64,000 bases of DNA. Source: Comamonadaceae bacterium (GTDB lineage: Bacteria; Pseudomonadota; Gammaproteobacteria; Burkholderiales; Burkholderiaceae_C). Numbering within the stretch: the first letter of the stretch is position 1; the number at the start of each line of letters is the position of its first letter. The stretch lies in the NCBI GenBank assembly GCA_027488985.1, contig JAIYAR010000003.1:62001-126000 (forward strand). The letters run 5' to 3'. The notes under the pieces are model-generated. The model worked only from the letters and a program-made list of their open reading frames with translations, did no database searches and was not told the DNA's origin. This document shows positions 18,007 to 27,425 of the stretch, in pieces. The translations under genes and the position numbers were made by a program.

Positions 18007-18285
18007 TCAACGGCGCATGGCCCACCACTGGCTGGCGGCGCAGGCGAGCACCATGGCGGCGTAGCTGAGCATCTTGCCGTCGCGCCCGAAAAACACGAGC
18101 CCGCCCACCAAGGCGGCAAGCCCTGCTGCAAAATTAATAACTACTTGCGCACGAAAACTGTGCGCCACCGGCACTTTTCTGTACAAAAGCGGAGCCAGAA
18201 GCGCCAGCAACAGCCCCACAAACAGGGCAGGGGCCACAAAATTCAACAGGTGATTCAGGAGATCGAGTGGGCCCATGGCGGTCAT
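18007..18285 (-). CDS. Small hypothetical inner-membrane protein
   Basis: A protein of about 92 residues (start MTAMGPLDLLN at 18285; the ATG at 18276 is equally possible, while a longer frame from 18378 would run over the hemA promoter and start). Three hydrophobic stretches are visible: LLNFVAPALFVGLLLALLAPLL, VVINFAAGLAALVGGLVFFG and MLSYAAMVLACAASQWWAM. No family was recognised. A copy of the dispersed repeat (18124-18167, reverse orientation) is embedded in frame and encodes VAHSFRAQVVINFAAG in the loop and start of the second membrane segment. It is divergent from hemA. Confidence 0.65.
   Translation of the reverse strand: MTAMGPLDLLNHLLNFVAPALFVGLLLALLAPLLYRKVPVAHSFRAQVVINFAAGLAALVGGLVFFGRDGKMLSYAAMVLACAASQWWAMRR
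18124..18167 (-). repeat. Dispersed ~45-bp repeat, copy F (inside small membrane protein gene)
   Basis: Read on the minus strand, GGCGCAC ... GTGCGCAAGTAGTTATTAA ... GCAGCA follows the same pattern as copies C and E. It stays in the reading frame of the host gene. Confidence 0.6.
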
Positions 18286-18318
18286 TGCAAAGGCCAATCG
18301 AGGCTTTGGCGGGGTGAG

Positions 18319-18347
18319 TAGACGCTGGATTTTATAATCGGCGTCTA
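18319..18347 (+). promoter_or_regulatory. hemA promoter -10 box inside an inverted repeat
   Basis: A perfect -10 hexamer TATAAT (18333-18338) lies 15 bp before the hemA ATG. It is flanked by an inverted repeat TAGACGC (18319-18325) / GCGTCTA (18341-18347). Predicted transcription would begin only about 8 nt before the start codon and no Shine-Dalgarno is visible, so the mRNA may be nearly leaderless. No good -35 was seen. Confidence 0.5.
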
Positions 18348-18352
18348 AACAT

Positions 18353-19612
18353 ATGGCAGTCTGGGCATTAGGCATCAATCACACCACCGCACCGCTGGAT
18401 ATGCGGGGCAGGTTTGCGTTCGCCAGCGACCAGATTGCACTGCAGCTCAACGGGCTGCGCCAGAGCATGGCACGCCCCCCGGAAGCGGCCATCGTCTCCA
18501 CCTGCAACCGCACCGAGATTTACTGCGCAGGCGACGAGGCCGCGCTGGACCACACCCTCGCTTGGCTGGCCCAGAGCGGCGGCATCTCCGCCAACGAACT
18601 GCGCTCACACACCTACCGCCTGGAAGACCAGGAAGCCGCCCGCCACGCCTTCCGCGTGGCCAGTGGCTTGGACAGCATGGTGCTGGGTGAGCCGCAAATC
18701 CTGGGGCAGCTCAAAGATGCGGTGCGCGTAGCTGATGAGGCAGGTGCTTTGGGTACCACGCTATCCCAGCTTTTCCAACGCTCTTTCGCGGTGGCCAAAG
18801 AGGTGCGCACCTCGACTGAAATCGGAGCGCACAGTATCAGCATGGCCGCCGCTGCGGTGCGCCTGGCTGGCAATTTGTTTGAAGACCTGGCCAAGGTCAA
18901 AGTGCTGTTTGTGGGTGCGGGCGAGATGATTGAGCTCTGCGCTACGCACTTTGCGGCCAAGAACCCCAAAGCCATCGCGATTGCCAACCGCACGCTGGAG
19001 CGGGGCGAAAAGTTGGCCAGCCGCTTTGGCGGCGAAGTCATGCGCCTGGCCGACTTGCCGGAGCGGCTGCACGAGTTTGATGCCGTCATCAGTTGCACTG
19101 CCAGTACCTTGCCCATCATCGGCTTGGGCGCGGTGGAGCGGGCGCTGAAAAAACGCAAGCACCGCCCCATGTTCATGGTCGACCTGGCCGTGCCTCGCGA
19201 CATTGAGCCCGAAGTCAAAGCCTTGGGCGATGTGTACCTCTACACCGTGGACGACCTGGCAGGCGTGGTGCAAACCGCCCAAGCCAACCGCCAGGCCGCC
19301 GTAGCCCAGGCGGAAGCCATTGTGGACGCGGGGGTGCAAAGCTTTATGCACTGGGTGGACCAGCGCAGCGCGGTGCCCCTGATCCAGCAGCTCAACGCCC
19401 AAGCCGAAGAATGGCGCGCCATGGAACTGGCCCGCGCCCGCAAGATGTTGGCCAGGGGCGAAGATGTGGACGCCGTGCTCGAAAGTTTGGCCCGCGGCCT
19501 GAGCCAGAAAATGCTGCATGGCGCCATGGCCGAACTGCATGCGGGAGACGCTGCGGCTCGTGAACGGGCAGGTAACGCGATTTCGCACTTTTTCTTGCGG
19601 AACAAGCGTTAG
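18353..19612 (+). CDS. hemA: Glutamyl-tRNA reductase
   Basis: A 419-residue enzyme for the first committed step of tetrapyrrole synthesis: NADPH-dependent reduction of glutamyl-tRNA to glutamate-1-semialdehyde. The start [23 protein letters not shown] is diagnostic, the catalytic Cys is in [11 protein letters not shown] (about 48-58), and the allosteric/structural motif [20 protein letters not shown] follows. The NADPH domain carries [17 protein letters not shown], and the C-terminal dimerisation helix ends in [11 protein letters not shown]. It precedes prfA by about 145 bp, a common pairing. Confidence 0.97.
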   Translation: MAVWALGINHTTAPLDMRGRFAFASDQIALQLNGLRQSMARPPEAAIVSTCNRTEIYCAGDEAALDHTLAWLAQSGGISANELRSHTYRLEDQEAARHAFRVASGLDSMVLGEPQILGQLKDAVRVADEAGALGTTLSQLFQRSFAVAKEVRTSTEIGAHSISMAAAAVRLAGNLFEDLAKVKVLFVGAGEMIELCATHFAAKNPKAIAIANRTLERGEKLASRFGGEVMRLADLPERLHEFDAVISCTASTLPIIGLGAVERALKKRKHRPMFMVDLAVPRDIEPEVKALGDVYLYTVDDLAGVVQTAQANRQAAVAQAEAIVDAGVQSFMHWVDQRSAVPLIQQLNAQAEEWRAMELARARKMLARGEDVDAVLESLARGLSQKMLHGAMAELHAGDAAARERAGNAISHFFLRNKR

Positions 19613-19756
19613 CTGAGATCCACTTGAGGGGAATCCCTCTCCCCCATCCCCTCTCACCCAGCCGATTGAGCGGGGGGCTTTAACAGCCATATTTTGTTTT
19701 TCGCTTCGACCGAACTTCTACTGTCGTCGCTTTGATCGCCATACACAAAGTCACCC

Positions 19757-20878
19757 ATGAAACCGTTTCTCCGCCAACAGCTTGCCAAGTACAAAGACCG
19801 CCAAGGGGAGCTGGAGTTCTTGCTTTCGCGCGAGGACATCATGAAAGACATGGAGCAGTTTCTTAAGCTCTCACGTGAGCACACCGATGTGGCAGCCGTG
19901 GCGGGGCGTTGGGATCGCTTTCAACAGCGCGAGGCCGATTTGGCCACAGGGCAGGAAATGCTGAGTGATGCAGCGGGCGATAAAGACATGCTCGCCATGG
20001 CGCAAGAGGAAATTGACGGTGCTACGGCCGAGATGGCCCAGCTGGAGGCCGAGCTGCAGCGCATGTTGCTGCCCAAGGACCCGGACGATGCGCGCCCCGC
20101 GTTTGTGGAAATCCGCGCCGGTACGGGCGGTGACGAGTCCGCCCTGTTTGCCGGTGACCTGGCCCGCATGTACACCCGGTATTGCGACAGCATCGGTCTG
20201 AAAACGGAAATAGCCAGTGCCTCGGAAAGCGAGCTGGGCGGCTACAAGGAAGTGGTGTTACGCATTGAAGGCAGCACCCAAACCAGCAGCGGCAGCTGCG
20301 GCGCCTATGGCATGTTGAAGTTTGAAAGTGGCGGCCACCGCGTGCAGCGTGTGCCGGCGACTGAAACCCAAGGTCGCATCCACACCAGCGCGTGCACGAT
20401 TGCCGTGCTGGCTGAGCAGGACGAAGTGGAGGCCGCCAAGATCAACCCCTCGGACCTGCGCATTGACACTTACCGCGCCAGCGGCGCCGGTGGCCAGCAC
20501 ATCAACAAGACCGACTCGGCGGTGCGTATCACGCACATCCCGACCGGCATCGTGGCCGAATGCCAGGACGGTCGCAGCCAGCACAGCAACAAAGCCCAGG
20601 CCCTGAAGGTGCTGACTGCCCGCATCCACGAAAAAGAGCGTTCTGAACGCGCCGCCAAAGACGCGGCCGAGCGAAAGAGCCTGGTGGGCAGTGGCGACCG
20701 TAGCGACCGCATCCGCACCTACAACTACCCGCAAGGCCGCTTGACCGACCACCGCATCAACCTGACGCTCTACAAGCTGGACCGCGCCATGGAAGGCGAC
20801 CTGGGCGATGTGATTGAAGCCTTGCAAGCCTATGAGGCGGCTCAGCAACTGGCGGCGCTGGAAAACAGTTTGAATTGA
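19757..20878 (+). CDS. prfA: Peptide chain release factor 1
   Basis: A 373-residue RF1, recognising UAA and UAG. It shows the class-specific PAT tripeptide ([17 protein letters not shown]) for stop-codon reading and the GGQ catalytic motif ([19 protein letters not shown]), whose Gln is the substrate of PrmC. The length is slightly above the usual 360, with the extra residues near the N-terminal coiled coil. Normally prfA is followed by prmC; here a reverse-oriented chemoreceptor gene separates them. Confidence 0.97.
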   Translation: MKPFLRQQLAKYKDRQGELEFLLSREDIMKDMEQFLKLSREHTDVAAVAGRWDRFQQREADLATGQEMLSDAAGDKDMLAMAQEEIDGATAEMAQLEAELQRMLLPKDPDDARPAFVEIRAGTGGDESALFAGDLARMYTRYCDSIGLKTEIASASESELGGYKEVVLRIEGSTQTSSGSCGAYGMLKFESGGHRVQRVPATETQGRIHTSACTIAVLAEQDEVEAAKINPSDLRIDTYRASGAGGQHINKTDSAVRITHIPTGIVAECQDGRSQHSNKAQALKVLTARIHEKERSERAAKDAAERKSLVGSGDRSDRIRTYNYPQGRLTDHRINLTLYKLDRAMEGDLGDVIEALQAYEAAQQLAALENSLN

Positions 20879-20931
20879 GTTTGCTTTTTGGGTGAAGTTG
20901 GGTCGGCTGGACGCTTTGCTCCGTGTCCCCC

Positions 20932-20946
20932 GCCCGCTTTGCGGGC
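20932..20946. repeat. GC-rich hairpin, possible REP-like element after prfA
   Basis: GCCCGC TTT GCGGGC forms a perfect 6-bp hairpin within a GC-rich stretch flanked by CCTCCTTGACCTGCG. There is no T-tract, so it is a poor terminator. The 205-bp gap between prfA and the convergent chemoreceptor gene holds nothing else recognisable. Only one copy was found in this window. Confidence 0.35.
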
Positions 20947-21083
20947 TCCTCCTTGACCTGCGCAAAACGTCCAACCGCCCCTAATCCTAGAGCCTGAACG
21001 ACACACCTTAAAGAGGCACGGAGCAAATCGCGCTGCCGCTCAAACGCTCTGCCCCTCATAAGAACGCCACGACTTTCGAAAAG

Positions 21084-23069
21084 TCAGAGCTTGAACACCC
21101 CTACCACCTGCACCAAGTCATTGGCCTGACTCTTCAAGCTGCTGGCAGCCGCAGCCATTTCTTCTACCAAGGCTGCGTTTTGCTGCGTCGCTTGGTCCAT
21201 CGAAGTCACGGCCTCACCCACCTGCGCAACACCCGCACTTTGCTCGTTGCTGGCTGCGCTGATCTCGCCCATGATGTCCGTCACGCGGCGGATGCTGCTG
21301 ACCACTTCGGTCATGGTTTCGCCTGCCTTGTCGACCAGGGCGGTGCCCTGCTCCACCCGCTCCACGCTGGCGTTGATCAGGCTCTTGATTTCCTTGGCCG
21401 CTTCCGCGCTGCGGCCGGCTAGTGAGCGGACTTCCGAGGCGACCACCGCAAAGCCACGGCCCTGCTCCCCGGCACGCGCGGCTTCCACCGCTGCATTCAA
21501 GGCAAGAATATTGGTCTGGAAGGCAATGCCGTCGATGACGCTGATGATGTCGCTGATCCTGCGGCTGGCCTCGTTGATGCCCTTCATGGTGTCGACCACC
21601 TGGCCCACCACCTCGCCACCTTGCACCGCGACCGTGGAGGCGCTCATCGCAAGCTGATTGGCCTGGCGGGCGTTGTCGGCGTTTTGCTTTACGGTGCTGT
21701 TGAGCTCTTCCATGCTGGCAGCGGTTTGCTCCAGCGCGCTGGCTTGGTGCTCGGTGCGGGCACTCAAGTCGTTGTTGCCCTGGGCAATCTCAGCGCTGGC
21801 GTTGGCCACGCTATCGGCACTGCTACGCACTTGCGCCAGTACCCCATGGATTTTGGTAACGAATTGATTGAAACCATTGCCGATCGCGGCCAACTCGTCA
21901 TTGCCATGTACCGCGATTTTGGTGCGCAGGTCTGCGTCCCCGCTGGAAACATCCGCCATGGCGCGACTCAGTCCCCTCAGGGGCTGCATCAGGCGCGACA
22001 CCACGGCCACCAGAATCACCGCCGTGGCCAGGGCGCATACCAGCGCCGCACCCAAGGTGTAGACGGTCAACTGTTTTGACGATGCGGTAGCCACACTCTG
22101 CGCAAAGCTCATGCGCACCGCCCATGGGGCTGTGTCCGGGTGAATCGCCAATGGCTGCAACAGGTGAATCACCTTGTTGCTGTCGGTGTACTCATAGGTC
22201 TGGCCCTTTTGTATGGCGTCCAAACCAGCGGCCGGAATGTCTTCGGCCTTCTTGTTGATCAGTGCCGCATCGGGGTTTGTCGCATACAAACCCCCGTTGG
22301 AAATCAACACCAAACTGCCGCCCTCCATCACCTTGACATCGTCAAGGATCTTGTTCAGTTGGGTGAGCGCGAAGTCGGCACTCGCCACACCCAAGAATTT
22401 GCCCTCCACCAAAATCGGCGCCACTAGCGAGGCCATCAGCACATCTTTACCCTCGATCGGGTAGATATAGGGTTCGGTGAAAAACACCTTGCTGGTCTTC
22501 TTGGGGATGTCGTACCAGTCATTCGCACCGGGGGCCGGATCGAACACGATGGGATCCACATGGAAGCTACCACCGGCCTTGCGCGTCCAGTAGGGCATGT
22601 GGCGACCGGTCGCATCGTAAATCGGCGCTTTGCCGGCATACTCAGCGTCCTTGCCATCGAGCGCGTTAGGCTCCCAAGTCACGGCAGCGCCCACAAAGTC
22701 GGGGGAGCTGACCAGAGTCGACTTCACCATCTCGTCGATCTGCGGACGCTGCAGTGGCAGATTGGCTGCCTTGGTGGTGGTCATGGCACCCGAAAGCGCC
22801 ATCACGGAATACAGGTTGGCCTTGATGCGGGATTGCAGGGCACCCGCAGCCTCACGGGCGGAGGTGCGGGCCAATTCCATCGTGGCACTCTCGGCAGTGG
22901 CACTGCTCTTGAAGCCAATGACCGTCGCCGTAATCGCCAGACTGGCCACGACCAGCGCGGTGGCAGCGGCACAAATCTTGGTGTTCAGGGAGAGTGCGCC
23001 CAACGATGTGCGGGGGCCGGTAGGACCGGAGGACAATAGAAGGCTCATTCTGAAATTTCCCAACGACAT
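21084..23069 (-). CDS. Methyl-accepting chemotaxis protein with periplasmic Cache domain
   Basis: A chemoreceptor of about 661 residues, taking [12 protein letters not shown] at 23069 as start (23048 is an alternative; a frame open to 23198 adds an unlikely leader). A first membrane segment ([22 protein letters not shown]) is followed by a dCache-type sensor ([60 protein letters not shown]), a second membrane segment ([22 protein letters not shown]), a HAMP region, and the signalling hairpin with its invariant tip [33 protein letters not shown]. It ends VQVVGVFKL without a CheR/CheB tether pentapeptide. The ligand is unknown. It is oriented against prfA and divergent from prmC. Confidence 0.93.
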   Translation of the reverse strand: MSLGNFRMSLLLSSGPTGPRTSLGALSLNTKICAAATALVVASLAITATVIGFKSSATAESATMELARTSAREAAGALQSRIKANLYSVMALSGAMTTTKAANLPLQRPQIDEMVKSTLVSSPDFVGAAVTWEPNALDGKDAEYAGKAPIYDATGRHMPYWTRKAGGSFHVDPIVFDPAPGANDWYDIPKKTSKVFFTEPYIYPIEGKDVLMASLVAPILVEGKFLGVASADFALTQLNKILDDVKVMEGGSLVLISNGGLYATNPDAALINKKAEDIPAAGLDAIQKGQTYEYTDSNKVIHLLQPLAIHPDTAPWAVRMSFAQSVATASSKQLTVYTLGAALVCALATAVILVAVVSRLMQPLRGLSRAMADVSSGDADLRTKIAVHGNDELAAIGNGFNQFVTKIHGVLAQVRSSADSVANASAEIAQGNNDLSARTEHQASALEQTAASMEELNSTVKQNADNARQANQLAMSASTVAVQGGEVVGQVVDTMKGINEASRRISDIISVIDGIAFQTNILALNAAVEAARAGEQGRGFAVVASEVRSLAGRSAEAAKEIKSLINASVERVEQGTALVDKAGETMTEVVSSIRRVTDIMGEISAASNEQSAGVAQVGEAVTSMDQATQQNAALVEEMAAAASSLKSQANDLVQVVGVFKL

Positions 23070-23202
23070 GGCGCTCCGCCCAACACCCGCTCCGGCCAAA
23101 ATGGGCCACTGTATTTTTGTGGTTTCACTGTACTTTATTTGCGATAAGCGCGCAAAACGAAATAAGCGGGTTTCCACCCCTTTTGTGCCTTCATCCATAC
23201 AG

Positions 23203-23235
23203 GATGTGCGCGAGTAGCTATCAATTCAAGAGCGA
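23203..23235 (+). repeat. Dispersed repeat, copy G (partial, upstream of prmC)
   Basis: TGTGCGCGAGTAGCTATCAA ... AGAGCGA matches the 3' part of copy C and ends 2 bp before the prmC start codon; the 5' part is not recognisable. Confidence 0.5.
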
Positions 23236-23237
23236 AC

Positions 23238-24086
23238 ATGCCGACTATTGCGCAAGCGATTTCACAACTCCAAAGTCAGGGACTGGACCTCACGGACAGC
23301 CGCTTACTGCTTCTGCACGCGGTGGGACAGGCCCGCGCGGGACGGGCCTGGTTACTCGCACACGACACTGACCTCCTGAGTGAGCAAGCACTCACCACCC
23401 TGCAAGCACTAGCCGAACGCCGGCTGTCGGGCGAGCCCGTGGCATATCTTGTAGGGCACAAAGAGTTTTACGGGCTGAATCTGCATGTCACCCCCGATGT
23501 GCTGGTGCCCCGCCCCGACACCGAGACGCTGGTGGAATGGGCATTGGAGGCGCTTGAGCCCACCCCCGATGCAAGGGTGGTGGACCTGGGTACCGGCAGC
23601 GGTGCGATTGCACTGGCCCTCAAGGCCACCCGACCGGCATTGCAGGTCGAAGCTGTGGACTACAGCCATGCAGCCTTAGCGGTAGCGCAAGCAAATGCGG
23701 AGCGATTGAACCTGGATGTGGCTTTCAGCCAAGGCTCCTGGCTGAGCGGCACGCAGGGGCGGTTTCAAGCCATCGTGTCCAACCCGCCCTACATTCGCGA
23801 AGACGACGAACATTTGCCCAGCCTGCAGTTTGAACCCCGGCAGGCCCTGACCGCCGGTGCCGACGGGCTGGACGACATCCGCACCATCATCGATCAGGCC
23901 AAAGTGCGCCTCTTTGCAGGCGGTTGGCTGTTGCTGGAGCATGGGTATGACCAAGCGGTGGAAGTTCGCGGGCTCTTGACTACCGCGGGATTTGGTGAAG
24001 TGCATAGTCGCCGCGACTTGGCCGGCATTGAACGCTGCAGCAGAGGCATGTGGCCCACAACAATTCTGCGGCAAATTGGCTCCTAG
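23238..24086 (+). CDS. prmC: Peptide chain release factor N(5)-glutamine methyltransferase
   Basis: A 282-residue SAM methyltransferase that methylates the GGQ glutamine of release factors. The SAM-binding motif is VVDLGTGSGAIALALKATRP (about 113-132) and the catalytic NPPY motif is IVSNPPYIRED. The N-terminal helical domain (QLQSQGLDLTDSRLLLLHAVG) and YLVGHKEFYGLNLHVTPDVLVPRPDTE segment are typical of PrmC. Its substrate gene prfA lies 2.4 kb upstream, separated by the inverted chemoreceptor. The stop codon TAG is shared with the start of repeat copy B. Confidence 0.96.
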   Translation: MPTIAQAISQLQSQGLDLTDSRLLLLHAVGQARAGRAWLLAHDTDLLSEQALTTLQALAERRLSGEPVAYLVGHKEFYGLNLHVTPDVLVPRPDTETLVEWALEALEPTPDARVVDLGTGSGAIALALKATRPALQVEAVDYSHAALAVAQANAERLNLDVAFSQGSWLSGTQGRFQAIVSNPPYIREDDEHLPSLQFEPRQALTAGADGLDDIRTIIDQAKVRLFAGGWLLLEHGYDQAVEVRGLLTTAGFGEVHSRRDLAGIERCSRGMWPTTILRQIGS

Positions 24087-24127
24087 CGCCCATAAATATT
24101 GCGCGAACAGCTCCTAAATACATAGCA
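24084..24127 (+). repeat. Dispersed ~45-bp repeat, copy B (prmC/yjdM gap)
   Basis: TAGCGCCCATAAATATTGCG ... CGAACAGCTCCTAAATACATAGC; the most complete intergenic copy together with C. It fills the 55-bp gap between prmC and yjdM and supplies the prmC stop codon. Confidence 0.75.
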
Positions 24128-24141
24128 AAAAGAAATAACCC

Positions 24142-24480
24142 ATGTCCTCTACGCCCGCCTGCCCGCAATGCACTCTGGAAAACACCTATCCCGACGGCAG
24201 CAACTTTGTCTGCGCCGACTGCGGCTTTGAATGGCCACAAGCGGCGGCGGCAGCGGAAGCTGAAGACAGCGCGGTGGTCAAAGATTCCAATGGCCAGGTG
24301 CTTCAGGATGGAGATGCGGTGGTGCTGATCAAAGACCTGAAAGTCAAAGGCAGCTCCACCGTGCTCAAGCAGGGCACCAAGGTCAAAAGCATCCGCCTGA
24401 TGGGCGGCGACCACGAGGTGGACTGCAAGATGGACGGCGGCAGCTTCATGCTCAAGGCCTGCTTCCTGAAAAAGGCATAA
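24142..24480 (+). CDS. yjdM: Zinc ribbon domain-containing protein YjdM (PhnA family)
   Basis: A 112-residue protein with an N-terminal zinc ribbon (CPQC at 8-11, CADC at 29-32) and a C-terminal SH3-like PhnA domain (VKDSNGQVLQDGDAVVLIKDLKVKGSSTVLKQGTKVK, ending GGSFMLKACFLKK). Historically called PhnA from its closeness to the E. coli phosphonate genes, but it is not the phosphonoacetate hydrolase; its function is unproven. It follows prmC after a repeat copy and converges on leuA with a shared hairpin between them. Confidence 0.92.
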   Translation: MSSTPACPQCTLENTYPDGSNFVCADCGFEWPQAAAAAEAEDSAVVKDSNGQVLQDGDAVVLIKDLKVKGSSTVLKQGTKVKSIRLMGGDHEVDCKMDGGSFMLKACFLKKA

Positions 24481-24510
24481 AAAAGCCGGGGCGCTTTCGC
24501 TGCCCCGGCT
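24478..24510 (-). terminator. Terminator downstream of leuA (shared hairpin with yjdM)
   Basis: Stem AGCCGGGGC (24484-24492) / GCCCCGGCT (24502-24510). On the minus strand it is followed by TTTTTTA, giving a good leuA terminator 19 bp past its stop. On the plus strand the same hairpin follows yjdM with only a weak U-tract. Confidence 0.8.
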
Positions 24511-24528
24511 CTTCATCAGTGAGCTTGA

Positions 24529-26268
24529 TCAGGCCGCGACAGGTTCCGCTGCATCCACGTCCACCAGCCCCAAGCGATTCACACCGCTGATCAGGGCTTT
24601 GACCGAGGCGGTCACGATGTTGGTGTCCATGCCGACGCCGAAGCGCTCGCCGCCCTTGCCGGTGTTGCCCTGGGTGGCCAACAGCTCGAGAAAGGCGCAG
24701 GCTTGCGCGTCACCGGCATCAGTGCTGGCTTTGGTGCTGCGCTCTTCATAGCTGCGCACCTGCACCTTCACGCCAATCGTCTGCAGGGCATGCACGGCTG
24801 CGTCGATCGGGCCATTGCCCTCACCGGTGATCAGCATGGGCTGGCCGTCCACTTCCACACCGATGCGGATGCCCTGCACATGGGCTTTGCCGGTCTGGCC
24901 GGGGTGGTCAAAAAGATGGTGTTCGACGTAACGCACTTTGGCGTCGACGGCGTTCAGGTAGGTGGCGTCAAACAGGTTCCAGATGTCTTGCGCGCTCATT
25001 TCACCACCGTGGCTGTCGGTGTAGCTTTGCACCTCGCCGGAGAACTCCACCTGCAGGCGGCGCGGCATGACCACGCCGAACTCGGCTTCCATCAAGTAGG
25101 CCACGCCACCCTTGCCGGACTGGCTGTTCACGCGGATCACCGAGTCGTAGCTGCGACCCACGTCGGCGGGGTCAATGGGCATGTAGGGCACATTCCACAT
25201 CGCATCCAGGCCGGCTGCCTTTTGGGCGGCAAAGCCTTTCTTGATGGCATCCTGGTGGGAGCCACTGAACGCGGTGAACACCAGGTCACCCACATACGGG
25301 TGGCGCGGGTGGATGGGCAACTGGTTGCAATGCTCGACGGTGCGGGCAATCGCGTTGATGTCGGAAAAATCAAGGCCGGGACTGACACCTTGGGTATACA
25401 TATTGAGGGCCAGGGTGACGAGGTCTACGTTGCCAGTGCGCTCGCCATTGCCGAACAGGCAACCTTCGACCCGGTCAGCGCCGGCCATCACGCCCAGCTC
25501 GGCAGCCGCCACGCCGGTGCCCCGGTCGTTGTGCGGGTGCAGGCTCAAGATGACGCTGTCGCGGCGGGCCAAGTGGGTGTGCATCCACTCGATCTGGTCG
25601 GCATAGATGTTGGGCGTGGACACCTCGACAGTAGCCGGCAAGTTAAGGATGACCTTGTTCGTTGGCGTAGCACCCCACTCGGCGGTGACGGCATCACACA
25701 CTTCGCACGCGAATTCGAGCTCGGTGCTGGTGAACACCTCAGGGCTGTATTGCAGCACCCACTCGGTTTCGGGCATGGTGGCGGTGATCTCTTTGATCAG
25801 GCGCACCGAAGACACCGCCAACTCTTTCACTTCGGGCTTGCTCATGCCGAACACCACATCGCGGAACACGGGTGCGGTGGCGTTATAGACATGGACGATG
25901 GCGCGGCGGGCGCCCTTGAGTGACTCGATGGTGCGGCGGATCAGGTGCTCGCGGGACTGGGTGAGCACTTCGATAGTCACGTCTTCGGGTACATGGCCAC
26001 CCACGATCAACTCACGTACAAAGTCAAAGTCGGTTTGCGAGGCGCTGGGAAAACCGACCTCGATCTCTTTAAAACCCACTTGCAGCAGCGTTCGGAACAT
26101 GCGCATCTTGCGCTCCGCATTCATGGGCTCAAACAGGGATTGGTTGCCATCCCGCAAGTCCGTGCTCATCCAGATCGGCGGCTGGGTGATGGAGCGCGTA
26201 GGCCACTGCCGGTTGGGCAGATCAATGGCGGGGAAGGCGCGGTATTTGGTAGCGGGGTTGGACAACAC
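24529..26268 (-). CDS. leuA: 2-Isopropylmalate synthase (LeuA type 2)
   Basis: About 579 residues counted from GTG 26268, which lies 8 nt after CAGGAG; a TTG one codon later or an ATG at 26298 are the alternatives. It condenses acetyl-CoA with 2-oxoisovalerate, the first step of leucine synthesis. The catalytic start [11 protein letters not shown] carries DGNQ rather than DGEQ, typical of the longer type-2 enzymes; the metal-binding HPHND is in [18 protein letters not shown]. The C-terminal regulatory LeuA dimer domain (about 430-579) should mediate leucine feedback. It is monocistronic, with its own terminator and a palindrome upstream (26369-26385). Confidence 0.95.
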   Translation of the reverse strand: MLSNPATKYRAFPAIDLPNRQWPTRSITQPPIWMSTDLRDGNQSLFEPMNAERKMRMFRTLLQVGFKEIEVGFPSASQTDFDFVRELIVGGHVPEDVTIEVLTQSREHLIRRTIESLKGARRAIVHVYNATAPVFRDVVFGMSKPEVKELAVSSVRLIKEITATMPETEWVLQYSPEVFTSTELEFACEVCDAVTAEWGATPTNKVILNLPATVEVSTPNIYADQIEWMHTHLARRDSVILSLHPHNDRGTGVAAAELGVMAGADRVEGCLFGNGERTGNVDLVTLALNMYTQGVSPGLDFSDINAIARTVEHCNQLPIHPRHPYVGDLVFTAFSGSHQDAIKKGFAAQKAAGLDAMWNVPYMPIDPADVGRSYDSVIRVNSQSGKGGVAYLMEAEFGVVMPRRLQVEFSGEVQSYTDSHGGEMSAQDIWNLFDATYLNAVDAKVRYVEHHLFDHPGQTGKAHVQGIRIGVEVDGQPMLITGEGNGPIDAAVHALQTIGVKVQVRSYEERSTKASTDAGDAQACAFLELLATQGNTGKGGERFGVGMDTNIVTASVKALISGVNRLGLVDVDAAEPVAA

Positions 26269-26368
26269 GGCAAAAACTCCTGGAGGGCATGACACCAATA
26301 TCTAGACTGGTATCTTAGCCCCGCAGGTCAGGCAGCCGATTGCGCAGTTTGCCTATTTTTAACTTTTA

Positions 26369-26385
26369 TTGGCAGATCATGCCAA
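26369..26385. promoter_or_regulatory. Palindrome TTGGCA-N5-TGCCAA upstream of leuA
   Basis: TTGGCAGATCATGCCAA has perfect 6-bp arms and a T-N11-A core that would suit a LysR-type regulator. It lies about 100 bp upstream of the leuA start and just after the FKBP terminator. The binding protein is unknown. Confidence 0.4.
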
Positions 26386-26389
26386 CAAA

Positions 26390-26419
26390 CCAGCCCCTCG
26401 GGAAACTCAAAGAGGCTGG
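26390..26419 (-). terminator. Possible terminator downstream of the SlyD-like FKBP gene
   Basis: Imperfect stem CCAGCCCCTC (26390-26399) / GAGGCTGG (26412-26419); on the minus strand it is followed by TTTGTTGG. Moderate strength. Confidence 0.5.
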
Positions 26420-26436
26420 CGATTTAAAACTCGCAA

Positions 26437-26913
26437 TCAGTGGTGATGTCCGTGCGCACCATGTACGTGGCCGTGTGCCACTTCTTCTTCGCTGGCAGCA
26501 CGCACTTCCAGCACCTTCAGCGCAAAACGCAGCGTTTTGCCGGCCAAAGCGTGGTTGCCATCCAAATGCACGACCGGCCCTTTGATCTTGACCACGTTGA
26601 AGACAATGCTCTGGCCATCTTCCGAACGACCTTCCAACTGGCCGCCGACCTTGACGCCCGGGGGAAACTGGGTCTTGGGGATGGTTTGCAACAGTGCTTC
26701 GTTGTACTCACCAAATGCATCGGCAGGTGCGAGCTCGATGGTGGTGGCAAAACCGGCAGCCTGGCCTTCCAACGCCTCTTCAATCTTGGGGAAGGTGTTT
26801 CCGTAGCCGCCATGCAGGTAGGCGATGGGCTCCTGGCTCTGGTCCAGCAGCTTGCCGGTAGTGTCGGAAATCTTGAATTGCAGGGTCACTGCGGTGTTTT
26901 TGGTGATGTTCAT
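26437..26913 (-). CDS. SlyD-like FKBP-type peptidyl-prolyl cis-trans isomerase
   Basis: A 158-residue protein from MNITKNTAVTLQFKISD at 26913, with a GGGGG ribosome binding site; a longer upstream frame overlaps grxD and was rejected. It has the FKBP core interrupted by an insert-in-flap chaperone domain (YLHGGYGNTFPKIEEALEGQ, then APADAFGEYNEALLQTIPKTQFP), as in SlyD/FkpB. It ends in a His-rich tail GHVHGAHGHHH, likely to bind Ni or other metals as in SlyD, though without the cysteines. It should act as a cytoplasmic folding helper. It is divergent from grxD. Confidence 0.9.
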   Translation of the reverse strand: MNITKNTAVTLQFKISDTTGKLLDQSQEPIAYLHGGYGNTFPKIEEALEGQAAGFATTIELAPADAFGEYNEALLQTIPKTQFPPGVKVGGQLEGRSEDGQSIVFNVVKIKGPVVHLDGNHALAGKTLRFALKVLEVRAASEEEVAHGHVHGAHGHHH

Positions 26914-27026
26914 GCCCCCGATTATCGTAAAAAGCCTTGCCGTCGGTGCGCTCTGGACCACAGAGCGGCGACAAGCGGGGACGAAGATGAAATAATTAGG
27001 GTATCTATCTACTCGGAATTTTTGAC

Positions 27027-27353
27027 ATGAGCGACGCACAACAACGCATTGACGAACTGGTGAAATCCAATGAGATCCTGCTGTTCATGAAAGGCACGGC
27101 CAGCTTTCCCCAGTGTGGCTTTTCCGGTCGCGCCATCCAGATCCTCAAGGCCTGCGGCGTGGACACCAAGAGCATCAAAACCGTGAACGTTCTGGAAGAC
27201 GACGGGATCCGCCAAGGTATCAAGGAGTACAGCAGCTGGCCCACCATTCCCCAGCTCTATATCAAAGGTGAATTCATCGGCGGCTCGGACATCATGATGG
27301 AGATGTACGAATCCGGCGAATTGGTGCAAGTGATCGGCACCCAAGCCAACTAA
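27027..27353 (+). CDS. grxD: Monothiol glutaredoxin GrxD (CGFS type)
   Basis: A 108-residue monothiol glutaredoxin. The active-site CGFS is in [15 protein letters not shown] (about 30-33), and the glutathione-binding segments [23 protein letters not shown] are intact. Proteins of this class bind [2Fe-2S] with glutathione and pass clusters to client proteins, often with BolA. The length matches the family. It is divergent from the FKBP gene and lies 72 bp before the GGDEF-EAL gene. Confidence 0.95.
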   Translation: MSDAQQRIDELVKSNEILLFMKGTASFPQCGFSGRAIQILKACGVDTKSIKTVNVLEDDGIRQGIKEYSSWPTIPQLYIKGEFIGGSDIMMEMYESGELVQVIGTQAN

Positions 27354-27425
27354 CCGCCTCCTGCGGGCAGCCAGGCACCCACGACCCGGCACCCGCGATC
27401 TTCCGAGGCTTGCAGGGAGTCTGCT

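Noticed and set aside
19613..19756. Run of C/T-rich sequence and small inverted repeats between hemA and prfA
   Set aside because: No stable stem with a U-tract and no promoter pair could be defined; nothing recognisable is reported for this 144-bp gap.
23070..23198. Upstream extension of the chemoreceptor gene to 23198
   Set aside because: The added residues ([18 protein letters not shown]...) precede the expected short cytoplasmic leader and overlap the region next to prmC; MSLGNFR or MSLLLSS is more plausible.
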